From: Chloroflexota bacterium
GTDB taxonomy: Bacteria > Chloroflexota > Limnocylindria > P2-11E
Assembly: GCA_005883775.1 (NCBI GenBank)
Contig: VBEU01000075.1
Location: 1-15,268, forward strand
Direction of reading: 5' to 3'
DNA: 15,268 bases
Positions within the stretch are counted from its first letter, which is position 1; each line of letters opens with the position of its first letter. The position numbers were made by a program, and so were the translations under genes. This document shows, piece by piece, positions 7,570 to 14,634 of the stretch. Under the pieces are notes generated by a model. The model made no database searches. It was not told the origin of the DNA and saw nothing but the letters and a program-made list of their open reading frames with translations.

Positions 7570-7573
7570 CAGC

Positions 7574-8530
7574 TCAGACCTTGATGCGCGGATCCACGCG
7601 GGCGTACGCGAGGTCGCGAAGCAGGTAGCTGATCACCAGCATCGTGCTCGCGAACATGACCCCGGCCATGATCAGCGGGTAATCCTTCCCGCGAACGGCC
7701 GCGTAGGTGAGCTGGCCGACGCCCGGCCAGGTGAAGACCTGCTCGACGATGAGGGCGCCGCTGACGAGCGCCGCGAGGATGCCGCCCAGCGCGGTCACCA
7801 CCGGGATCAGGGCGTTCCGGAGCGCGTGGACGTACACGACCGTGCGCTCGCGAAGGCCCTTCGCGCGCGCGGTCCGCACGTAGTCCTGCGCGATCACATC
7901 GAGGGTCTCGGTCCGCAGATATCGCGAGTAGTTGGCGACGCCGGCAAGCGCGAGGACGAACGCGGGTAGCAGGATGTGTTTCAGCCGGTCGGGGATGTCC
8001 CAGACGTCCTTGCCGATCGTGAGCAGGCCCTGGCTCGGAAGCCAGTGCAGGTTGACGGCGAAGAGCACGATCAACAGGAGTCCCATCCAGAACTGCGGGA
8101 TCGCGTGTCCGATCACGCCAAAGAAACGCACGACGTTGTCGACCCAGCCGCCGCGATTGAGCGCGGCGATCACACCGAGCGGCACACCGATCCCGACTTG
8201 CAGGAACAGCGCGAGGACGGCGAGCTGGAGGGTCGCTGGAAGTCGTTCCAGGAGGAGAGCGAACGCCGGCTGGTTGTATTGCAGGGACTTGCCGAAATCG
8301 CCACGGAGCATGTTCATCAGCCAGTTCACGTATTGCACCGGCAGTGGCTGGTCGAGCCCGTAGAAGTGCCGAAGCGCGGCGATGTCCGCCTCGGTGATGT
8401 TGGTCGCGCCGAATGTGTAGAGACGCACTGGGTCACCTGGCGCAAGGCGCGAGATCGCGAAGACGATGACGGAGATCCCGAGCAGCGTGGGGATCGCGTA
8501 TAGGACGCGCCGGATGATGTATTTGCGCAT
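7574..8530 (-). CDS. Peptide-type ABC importer permease B (DppB/OppB family), second set
   Basis: This 318-residue permease forms the translocation channel with its C partner. It starts MRKYIIRRVLYAIPTLLGIS, the standard N-terminus of the family, followed by ISRLAPGDP. The EAA loop DYVRTARAKGLRERTVVYVHAL is at about 216-237, and the C-terminus ends YARVDPRIKV. About six membrane helices are expected. The start is ATG 8530, chosen because it begins the canonical N-terminus; the longer in-frame start at 8590 would run through the hairpin upstream. A GGAGG sits about 13 bases upstream. It follows the binding-protein gene after an 84-base gap that holds a strong hairpin. Confidence 0.93.
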   Translation of the reverse strand: MRKYIIRRVLYAIPTLLGISVIVFAISRLAPGDPVRLYTFGATNITEADIAALRHFYGLDQPLPVQYVNWLMNMLRGDFGKSLQYNQPAFALLLERLPATLQLAVLALFLQVGIGVPLGVIAALNRGGWVDNVVRFFGVIGHAIPQFWMGLLLIVLFAVNLHWLPSQGLLTIGKDVWDIPDRLKHILLPAFVLALAGVANYSRYLRTETLDVIAQDYVRTARAKGLRERTVVYVHALRNALIPVVTALGGILAALVSGALIVEQVFTWPGVGQLTYAAVRGKDYPLIMAGVMFASTMLVISYLLRDLAYARVDPRIKV

Positions 8531-8561
8531 CGCCTCTCGGTGACCTCCGGGCCGCCGTGAC

Positions 8562-8592
8562 CGGTGGGGCGCCCCGATCGGGCGCCCCACCG
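8562..8592 (-). terminator. Strong intra-operon hairpin between binding-protein and permease genes
   Basis: Perfect 13-base arms CGGTGGGGCGCCC (8562-8574) and its complement (8580-8592) are separated by 5 bases. It lies 22 bases after the stop of the binding-protein gene (8615) and 31 bases before the permease start (8530). No U-run follows on the minus strand, so complete termination is doubtful. In ABC importer operons a stem here usually protects the upstream binding-protein message or lets only some transcripts continue, giving more binding protein than permease. Confidence 0.65.
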
Positions 8593-8614
8593 CGCGCGTG
8601 AAATCAGATCGCGG

Positions 8615-10333
8615 TTACTGCTTGATCCACCACTTCTCGACGTTCCATGTCGCGTCCGGGCTGAAGCTGCCCGGCTCGATGCCGCGAATGCGCTTGTCGG
8701 TGGCGAGGATCCTGTTCTGCGAGAAGCCGAAGTTGTACGGCTGGTCCTCGTTCAGGATCTTGTTCGCCTGCGCGTACAGGTTCTTCCGGACGTCCTGGCC
8801 GCAGTTCGGGCCGCGGCCCTGCTCGATGAGCTTGTCCAGGTCCGGATTGTTGTAGCCGACGAAGTTGTTCCCGGCCTGATCGGCTCTCGCGATGTTGCTC
8901 GAGTGCCAGATGCTGTAAAGGTCCGGATCGTTGCCCAACTGCCAGCCGATGATGATCGTCTCGATCTCGTTGCTGCCACTGTTGAGCTTGGGGACGAGCG
9001 TCGTGAAGTCTTCAACCTTTGGGTTGATCTTCACGCCGATCTTCTTGTACTGCTCCGCGGCAACTTGGAGGAACGTTTCACGGGTCTTGTTCCCCTGATT
9101 GGTGACGATCGTCCAGCCCAGGGTCTTGCCATCCTTCGCGTAGAAGCCGTCGGAGCCCTTCGTATAGCCGGCGTCTTTGATCAGCTGCTCCGCCTTGCCG
9201 GCGTCGAACTTGTAGTCGTTGTAGCCGGCGGTGCCCGGATAGGCCCAGGAGACCGACGGCGTGTTGTAAAGCTGCTTCTCCCCATGGCCCAGTACGACCG
9301 ATTGCACGACGGTCGACATGTCCAAGCCGTAGGCGAGGGCCTGACGGATCCGCTTGTCTTGCAGGAAGGGCACGTTCGGGTTGTTCAGGCGCCACCCGAT
9401 ATAGACGTAGCCGTTGTCCTTCCACTCGTAGAGCTTCAGGTTGTCCGACTTCGAGAGGTCGTCGTAGTCGCCGGGCTGGATTGCGCCGAGCGTCAGCTCG
9501 CCGGTCTTGAGCTGTGCCGCCTGAACGGTGGAGTCGGCGACGACCTTTTGCACGAATTCGTCGAGGTATGGCGCGCCGCGCCAGTAACCGTCATTACGGC
9601 TCAGGATGACCTGATCGCCCTTGCGCCATTCCTTGAACTTGAACGGGCCGCTGACCGCGGCCGGCGCCGCATTCTCGGGCGCGGTGTCGATGTTCTTGGT
9701 GGGGTCGTTGTCGACGGTGTACTTACCGAAGACATGCGACGGGATCGGCGCGGACCCGAAAACCTGCAAAAGCGCGGGGCAGAAGGACCGGGTGAAATGC
9801 ACGGTGAACTTCTTCGGGTTTGCGGTGTCGATCGTGATGCCGGAGATCGCCGTCGCCTTCCCATCGCGGTAATCGGCGAAACCCTCGACGTCCGCCCAGT
9901 TGCTCTTCTGCGTGGTGAGCTTGCTGCGCGCGGTTGCCTTGGCGCGGGCGAGGAAGTCCTCGGCGATGACCGGCTTACCGTCGGACCAGTTCGCCTTGGC
10001 GTCGATCTCCCACGAGAAGGTCTGGTTGTCGGCACTGACTGTCCACTTGCCCATCCACGGCACCGGGGTCCCGGTCTTCGGGTCGACGTTGATGAGCGTG
10101 TCGTACATGAGGCTGATGACCTGGGTCGAGGTTGCGTCCGTGCTGACCACCGGATTCAAAACTCGTATGTCGCTGAACGAGCCTCGGATCACTCGACCGC
10201 CGGCGACCGGCGTTTCCTGGGTCGTGGTCGTGCTGCTCGCGCTCGGTCCGCCGCTCGGCGCGCACGCCGTGGCGATGAGTACAGCCGCGGCCGCGATGCC
10301 GAGCAGAGTGCGGTGCGTGCGCTGTTGCGTCAT
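8615..10333 (-). CDS. Solute-binding lipoprotein of a peptide/nickel-type ABC importer (SBP family 5), second copy
   Basis: The 572-residue lipoprotein starts MTQQRTHRTLLGIAAAAVLI, with a lipobox ending in C24, followed by a Gly/Ser/Thr linker. The mature domain opens GGRVIRGSFSDIRVLNPVV, the standard SBP-5 start. It carries FSWEIDAKANWSDGKPVIAEDF in the first lobe and the RNDGYWRGAPYLDEF block. Further on come DKRIRQALAYGLDM, the usual helix of the second lobe, and a C-terminal region with NDPDLYSIWHSSN and YNNPDLDKLIEQ. Such proteins bind peptides, sugars, nickel chelates or other solutes; the ligand is unknown. The start is ATG 10333, since the longer in-frame start at 10384 would put residues before the signal peptide. 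A good AAAGGAG lies 12 bases upstream, farther than ideal. It heads the second importer set after a 140-base gap. Confidence 0.93.
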   Translation of the reverse strand: MTQQRTHRTLLGIAAAAVLIATACAPSGGPSASSTTTTQETPVAGGRVIRGSFSDIRVLNPVVSTDATSTQVISLMYDTLINVDPKTGTPVPWMGKWTVSADNQTFSWEIDAKANWSDGKPVIAEDFLARAKATARSKLTTQKSNWADVEGFADYRDGKATAISGITIDTANPKKFTVHFTRSFCPALLQVFGSAPIPSHVFGKYTVDNDPTKNIDTAPENAAPAAVSGPFKFKEWRKGDQVILSRNDGYWRGAPYLDEFVQKVVADSTVQAAQLKTGELTLGAIQPGDYDDLSKSDNLKLYEWKDNGYVYIGWRLNNPNVPFLQDKRIRQALAYGLDMSTVVQSVVLGHGEKQLYNTPSVSWAYPGTAGYNDYKFDAGKAEQLIKDAGYTKGSDGFYAKDGKTLGWTIVTNQGNKTRETFLQVAAEQYKKIGVKINPKVEDFTTLVPKLNSGSNEIETIIIGWQLGNDPDLYSIWHSSNIARADQAGNNFVGYNNPDLDKLIEQGRGPNCGQDVRKNLYAQANKILNEDQPYNFGFSQNRILATDKRIRGIEPGSFSPDATWNVEKWWIKQ

Positions 10334-10393
10334 GCCCCTCGGTGGCTCCTTTCCCAATGCGAGAAGTTTCGGCAGTCTAGGCAAAGCCCGCAG

Positions 10394-10458
10394 GTACGGC
10401 CGAACCCCGCCTGCTATACCGCCGTACGGGCGAGGACGTTCGGACGATCAGCGGGGTT
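10394..10458 (-). promoter_or_regulatory. Gap before the second binding-protein gene with two interleaved complementary pairs
   Basis: The 140-base gap (10334-10473) separates the D/F ATPase genes from the second binding-protein gene and must hold either readthrough or a new promoter. Two perfect complementary pairs occur: AACCCCGC/GCGGGGTT (10403-10410 with 10451-10458) and GTACGGC/GCCGTAC (10394-10400 with 10421-10427). Their order is interleaved, so in RNA they could form a pseudoknot; in DNA the shorter pair could be an operator. I see no convincing -35/-10 pair, only weak candidates such as TATAGC and TAGACT on the minus strand. Confidence 0.3.
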
Positions 10459-10473
10459 GGTCGCCCGCCCGCT

Positions 10474-11526
10474 CTAGACGCCTGGGAAGTGGCACGCCGC
10501 CCAGTGCCGCGGCTCGTGCTCGATGAACTCCGGGTCGACTTCCGAGCAGATCTGCTGCGCCTTCCAGCAACGCGTGTGGAAACGGCAGCCAGAGGGCGGG
10601 TTCACCGGCGACGGGACATCGCCCGTCAGGATGATCCGCTTGCGCTTCGATTCGACAGCCGGATCCGGGATCGGCACCGCTGAGAGAAGAGCCTGGCTGT
10701 ACGGGTGAAGCGGACGCTCGTAGAGGTCGACGCGGTCCGCGAGCTCGACGATCTTCCCTAGATACATCACGGCGACGCGGTCGCTGATGTGCCTCACGAC
10801 CGAGAGGTCGTGCGCGATGAAAAGATACGTGAGCTTGAAGCGGTCCTGTAGCTCCTCGAGGAGGTTGATGACCTGTGCCTGGATCGACACGTCGAGCGCC
10901 GAGATCGGCTCGTCGCACACGATGAACTCTGGCTCGACCGCGAGCGCGCGGGCGATCCCGATGCGCTGGCGCTGGCCACCCGAGAACTCGTGCGGATAGC
11001 GGTTGGTGAAGTACGGATTCAGACCCACGACGCGAAGCAGCTCCTGGACGCGCTCGGTCTTTTCTTTCCCGCGCGCGAGGTTATGGACCTCGAGCGGTTC
11101 CCCGATGATGTTGCCGACGGTCATGCGCGGATTCAGCGACGCGTATGGATCCTGGAAGATCATCTGCATGCGCCGGCGCATCTTCCGCATGTCCTCGCCA
11201 CCGAGCCTCGTCAGCTCGACGCCGTCGAACTTCACCTCGCCGGCCGTCGGCTTGTAGAGCTGCAGGATCGCGCGGCCGGTCGTCGACTTGCCGCACCCCG
11301 ACTCCCCGACGAGCCCGAGCGTCTCGCCCTTCTCGACGAAGAAATCGATGCCGTCGACCGCGCGCACTGCCCCGACCTGGCGCTGGAAGATGATCCCCTG
11401 CGTCAACGGGAAGTGCATCTTCAATGCTTTGACATCGAGGAGGTTCTTGCCGCTGTCCGCCGTGGCGGTGCTGCGGACTCGGACGTAGTCCGGATCCGCG
11501 GGCTTCGTCGGTGTATTCAGGGCCAT
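10474..11526 (-). CDS. Peptide-type ABC importer ATPase F (DppF/OppF family)
   Basis: The 350-residue cytoplasmic ATPase is one of the two motors of an Opp/Dpp importer. It shows Walker A GESGCGKST (74-82), Q-loop Q125 in IFQDPYASLNP, signature FSGGQ (181-185), Walker B FIVCDE (201-206) and switch H239. The Opp/Dpp C-terminal extension begins HPYSQALLSAVP. It holds four cysteines (C314, C320, C327, C345) in the GCRFHTRC motif and after it; in structurally studied relatives such cysteines hold a [4Fe-4S] cluster. The start is ATG 11526, 13 bases after the D ATPase stop, with AGAGG about ten bases upstream; the open frame extends farther only inside the D gene. The next gene downstream is a binding lipoprotein after 140 bases. 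Confidence 0.94.
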   Translation of the reverse strand: MALNTPTKPADPDYVRVRSTATADSGKNLLDVKALKMHFPLTQGIIFQRQVGAVRAVDGIDFFVEKGETLGLVGESGCGKSTTGRAILQLYKPTAGEVKFDGVELTRLGGEDMRKMRRRMQMIFQDPYASLNPRMTVGNIIGEPLEVHNLARGKEKTERVQELLRVVGLNPYFTNRYPHEFSGGQRQRIGIARALAVEPEFIVCDEPISALDVSIQAQVINLLEELQDRFKLTYLFIAHDLSVVRHISDRVAVMYLGKIVELADRVDLYERPLHPYSQALLSAVPIPDPAVESKRKRIILTGDVPSPVNPPSGCRFHTRCWKAQQICSEVDPEFIEHEPRHWAACHFPGV

Positions 11527-11539
11527 CTCTCTACACCTC

Positions 11540-12616
11540 TTATATCGCCGTCGGCGCGGGCGGCACATCGCCCGGTTTTGGCTCGGGCGGCAGCTGTGCG
11601 ACTTCCTGTTTGATCTCTTCGAGCACGCGCGTGTCGCCGACCTCTTTGCGCCAGTCTGTGTCGACGAGCCAGCCGCCCTGCTGGGTGCCCCAGCACCGGG
11701 CCTCGTGGTCCGGCTTGGAGTTCGGGATGTGCACGAGCTCGGGCTCCTTCTCCCGGCACACCTCGCGCCGGTACTGGCAGCGCGGCTCAAACCGGCAGCC
11801 CGGCGGCGGCGCGATGAGGTCCGGCGGAAGGCCTTCGATCGGGAGGAGCTTGGCCTTGCGCCGCTCATCCAGGCGCGGGATCGACCGCAGGAGGCCCCAC
11901 GTGTACGGCATCTTCGGGTTGGCGAAGAGCTCCGCGGTGTCGGCCTTTTCGACGATCTTGCCCCCGTACATGACGTGGATGCGCTGCGTCATGCCGGCCA
12001 CGACCCCGAGGTCGTGGGTGATGAGGATGAACGCCGTCCGGAACTCGCGCGCGAGGTTCTTGAGCAGATCGAGAATTTGCGCCTGGATCGTCACATCGAG
12101 AGCGGTCGTCGGCTCGTCCGCAAGAATGAGCTTCGGGTTGCATGAAAGAGCCATCGCGATCATCACGCGCTGACGCATCCCACCGGAGAACTGGTGGGGG
12201 TAATCGTCTACGCGCTTCTTCGCGCTTGGGATCCCGACGAGATCGAGCAGCTCGATGGTCCGCTTGCGAGCTTCGCTCTTATCCATCTTGAGGTGAAGCT
12301 CGAGCGCCTCGGAGATCTGGCGGCTGATGGTGAGTACCGGGTTGAGACTCGTCATCGGGTCCTGGAAGATCATCGCGATGTTGTTCCCGCGGATCCCGCG
12401 CACCTCGTCGTCGTCCATCTTGAGGACGTCGGCGCCGTCGAAGACGATCGACCCCTTGACGATCTTCCCCGGCGGAATGGGAATGAGACGCATGAGCGAG
12501 AGCGCGGTGACGGACTTGCCGCAGCCCGATTCGCCGACGATGCCGAGCGTCTCGCCCGCCGCGAGCTCGAACGAAACGCCGTCAACCGCGCGGACGACGC
12601 CGTCGCGGTTTGCCAT
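11540..12616 (-). CDS. Peptide-type ABC importer ATPase D (DppD/OppD family), short N-terminus
   Basis: This 358-residue ATPase partners the F subunit. It has Walker A GESGCGKS (28-35), Q85 in IFQDPMTSLNP, signature FSGGM (143-147), Walker B LILADE (163-168) and H201. The C-terminal extension has GCRFEPRC and four cysteines (C274, C280, C287, C308), matching the cluster-binding pattern of the family. The tail after 310 is longer than usual and ends proline-rich. The protein starts MANRDGVVRAVDG, about 20 residues shorter than relatives: the first beta-strand, which normally carries the aromatic ATP-stacking residue, is missing. No better start exists, because the frame is closed by TGA at 12646-12644 and only GTG 12619 and ATG 12616 follow. 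ATG 12616 overlaps the permease stop as TGATG, implying coupled translation. Confidence 0.92.
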   Translation of the reverse strand: MANRDGVVRAVDGVSFELAAGETLGIVGESGCGKSVTALSLMRLIPIPPGKIVKGSIVFDGADVLKMDDDEVRGIRGNNIAMIFQDPMTSLNPVLTISRQISEALELHLKMDKSEARKRTIELLDLVGIPSAKKRVDDYPHQFSGGMRQRVMIAMALSCNPKLILADEPTTALDVTIQAQILDLLKNLAREFRTAFILITHDLGVVAGMTQRIHVMYGGKIVEKADTAELFANPKMPYTWGLLRSIPRLDERRKAKLLPIEGLPPDLIAPPPGCRFEPRCQYRREVCREKEPELVHIPNSKPDHEARCWGTQQGGWLVDTDWRKEVGDTRVLEEIKQEVAQLPPEPKPGDVPPAPTAI

Positions 12617-13605
12617 CACATCTTCGACCGCGGGTCGAGCGCGTCACGGAGCCCGTCTCCGACGAACGTGAACGCCAGCAGGACGATCGAGATGCACATC
12701 GACGGAAGCAATACTGGCCAGGCTGAGGTCGAGAAGACGATGAACCCCTCGTTGATCATGACGCCCCACGTCGGCGTCGGCGGCCGGATGCCGATCCCAA
12801 GATAAGAGAGGATGGATTCGGTGAGCATCGCTCCCGGGATCGCGAAGGCCACGGTCACGATGATGGGCGCGAGGATGTTCGGGAAAATGTGCGTGCGCAT
12901 GATCCGTCCGGGCCCGGCACCGATGGCTCGCGCGGCCTCGACGAACTCACGGTGCTTTACCGACAGGACCTGCCCGCGGACGAGCCGGGCGACTCCGACC
13001 CAGTTCACGACCGCGATCCCGACGAAGATCACAAGGAGTCCGTTGTAGGCATCGCCGAGTGGGGTGCCGCGAAGGGTCGCCACGATGATGATCACGAAGA
13101 GCAGGTCCGGGAACGCGTAGACGACGTCGGTAATACGCATGAGAACGTCGTCGACGACGCCGCCGACGTATCCGGCGAGCATCCCGACGCTGAGCCCGAT
13201 CGCGAGCACGATCGAGACCGGGACGAGGCCGATGATGAGACTCACTCGCGATGAGTACATGAGCCGGCTGAGGATGTCGCGACCCAGCTCATCGGAACCA
13301 AAGATGTATGCCGGATCGGTGAACTTGCTGCCGAAGAACTTCGTCCAGATGGGCTCCATCAGCTGCTTTGGACCGTTCTGCGCGAGAGGGTCATACGGCG
13401 CGAGCTTGATGCGGATCCCCAACAGATCGAAGTCGGCGAAGATCGCGGTCAGCGCCGCGAACGCGATCACGATGAGACCCACCAGGGCCGCGCGGTTTCG
13501 GATCAGCCGATAGAACGCGTCGCCCCACAGCGATCGCTGTTTCCGGGCGATGACGTTCATCTCCCCGGCCCGCTGCTGCTGTTGTGCGGTCGCCGCCGTC
13601 GCCAC
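12616..13605 (-). CDS. Peptide-type ABC importer permease C (DppC/OppC family), first set
   Basis: This inner-membrane permease of 329 residues has an unusual Gln-rich cytoplasmic start (AQQQQRAGE) before the first membrane helix at about 40-58. FGSDELGRDILSRLMYSSR at about 102-120 and the EAA loop EFVEAARAIGAGPGRIMRTH (about 220-239) identify the family. The C-terminus is GDGLRDALDPRSKM. I chose GTG 13605, which overlaps the B permease stop as TAGTG and has AAGGTG 6 bases upstream; ATG 13560, directly preceded by GGGGAG, would give a protein 15 residues shorter. The end overlaps the D ATPase start by one base. It forms the channel with the B subunit immediately upstream. Confidence 0.92.
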   Translation of the reverse strand: MATAATAQQQQRAGEMNVIARKQRSLWGDAFYRLIRNRAALVGLIVIAFAALTAIFADFDLLGIRIKLAPYDPLAQNGPKQLMEPIWTKFFGSKFTDPAYIFGSDELGRDILSRLMYSSRVSLIIGLVPVSIVLAIGLSVGMLAGYVGGVVDDVLMRITDVVYAFPDLLFVIIIVATLRGTPLGDAYNGLLVIFVGIAVVNWVGVARLVRGQVLSVKHREFVEAARAIGAGPGRIMRTHIFPNILAPIIVTVAFAIPGAMLTESILSYLGIGIRPPTPTWGVMINEGFIVFSTSAWPVLLPSMCISIVLLAFTFVGDGLRDALDPRSKM

Positions 13606-14525
13606 TAGCGCACCTTGATCCGAGGGTCGAGAACGCCATAAAGGATGTCGACGGTGAGGTTGGCCATCATGATCAGAAAGGCGTAGAGCAGCGTCGTGCC
13701 CATGATGACCGGGTAATCGCGCGCGAGAATGCTGATTATGTAGAGTCGGCCCATCCCGGGAACGTTGAACAGCGTCTCGATGATGAAGGAGCCGGTGATG
13801 AGGCCGGCCGTCGCTGGACCGATGATGGTCGCGACCGGTATGAGGGCGTTCTTCAGAGCATGGCCGACGATCACCGTACGTTCGCGCAGCCCCTTGCTTC
13901 GCGCGGTGCGGACGTAGTCCTGACGGATGGCCTCGAGCATGCTGGCCCGCGTGATCCGGGTGAGGAACGCCCCGGCCCCAAGTCCAAGCACGAACATCGG
14001 CATGACCATGTGCTGCCAGCTTCCCCAACCGACGAACGGGAGCAAATTCAGGTTCACCCCGAAGATGTAAATGAGGAAGATCGCGATCACGAACGAGGGG
14101 ATCGTCGTGCCGATGGTCGCCACGAGCATGCTCGAGTAGTCGACCAGGGTGTTCTGCTTCAGCGCGCTGATGATCCCAAGCGGTATCGAGAACGCCAGCG
14201 CGAAGACAAGCGCGCCGAGGCCGAGCTGGAACGTCGTGCCGATCCCCTGGCCGATGATGTCTACGACCGGTCTCTGCCGGGTGAAGCTCAGGCCGAGGTC
14301 ACCCCGCAAAAGGTTCCCCATGTAGGTCACGAACTGCTCCGGGATCGGCTTGTCGACCCCGTAATACCGATTGATCCGGTCGATCGTCTCCTGCGACATC
14401 GGACGGTTCGCGTTGCGATCGAAAGGGCTTCCCGGAGCGGCATGCGCGAGCGAGAAAGTGATCAGCGCCACGAAAAACATCGTGGGGATGATCAATAGGA
14501 GCCGCCGGATCACGTACCTAAGCAC
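13605..14525 (-). CDS. Peptide-type ABC importer permease B (DppB/OppB family), first set
   Basis: This 306-residue permease begins MLRYVIRRLLLIIPTMFFVA, a canonical B-subunit N-terminus, followed by the periplasmic PGSPFDRNANRP segment. Six membrane helices are expected; the EAA loop DYVRTARSKGLRERTVIVGH is at about 203-222, and the end is VLDPRIKVR. The start is GTG 14525; no strong ribosome site is visible, and no ATG lies near. It shares the EAA loop almost word for word with the second-set B permease (7574-8530), differing by a few residues, which fits both docking on the same ATPases. It follows the partial binding-protein gene after a 109-base gap that contains a hairpin. Confidence 0.93.
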   Translation of the reverse strand: MLRYVIRRLLLIIPTMFFVALITFSLAHAAPGSPFDRNANRPMSQETIDRINRYYGVDKPIPEQFVTYMGNLLRGDLGLSFTRQRPVVDIIGQGIGTTFQLGLGALVFALAFSIPLGIISALKQNTLVDYSSMLVATIGTTIPSFVIAIFLIYIFGVNLNLLPFVGWGSWQHMVMPMFVLGLGAGAFLTRITRASMLEAIRQDYVRTARSKGLRERTVIVGHALKNALIPVATIIGPATAGLITGSFIIETLFNVPGMGRLYIISILARDYPVIMGTTLLYAFLIMMANLTVDILYGVLDPRIKVR

Positions 14526-14587
14526 TGAGCACGGTCTCGAACCGAGTGTATAGCGCGACGCTTTCTGAATGACTCACGGCAAACAGA

Positions 14588-14611
14588 AGGGGCCGGCTTG
14601 CGCCGGCCCCT
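14588..14611 (-). terminator. Hairpin with partial U-run after the first binding-protein gene
   Basis: Perfect 10-base arms AGGGGCCGGC (14588-14597) and GCCGGCCCCT (14602-14611) surround a 4-base loop. It starts 23 bases after the binding-protein stop (14635), and on the minus strand it is followed by TCTGTTTGCC, a partial U-run. Of the hairpins here it looks most like a real, probably leaky, intrinsic terminator. Its place between a binding-protein gene and its permeases parallels the hairpin at 8562-8592. Confidence 0.7.
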
Positions 14612-14634
14612 CCATGCGAATTGCGCGCGATCGT

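Noticed and set aside
8564..10477. 637-residue plus-strand open frame opposite the second binding-protein gene
   Set aside because: It lies antisense to a clear SBP family 5 lipoprotein and covers hairpins and gaps; the translation looks like shadow coding with no domain.
11527..11868. N-terminal extension of ATPase F into ATPase D
   Set aside because: It overlaps coding sequence of the D gene in another frame; ATG 11526 has a good ribosome site and gives a full-length F subunit.
13606..14028. N-terminal extension of permease C (first set) into permease B
   Set aside because: The extra residues are the out-of-frame shadow of permease B; TAGTG at 13605 gives a normal-length protein.
13584..14498. 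304-residue plus-strand open frame opposite permease B
   Set aside because: It is very rich in charged residues, mirrors a clear membrane protein on the other strand and has no family features.
14526..14634. Possible small RNA gene or small ORF between the first binding-protein gene and permease B
   Set aside because: Apart from the hairpin at 14588-14611, I see no cloverleaf, riboswitch core or convincing coding frame.
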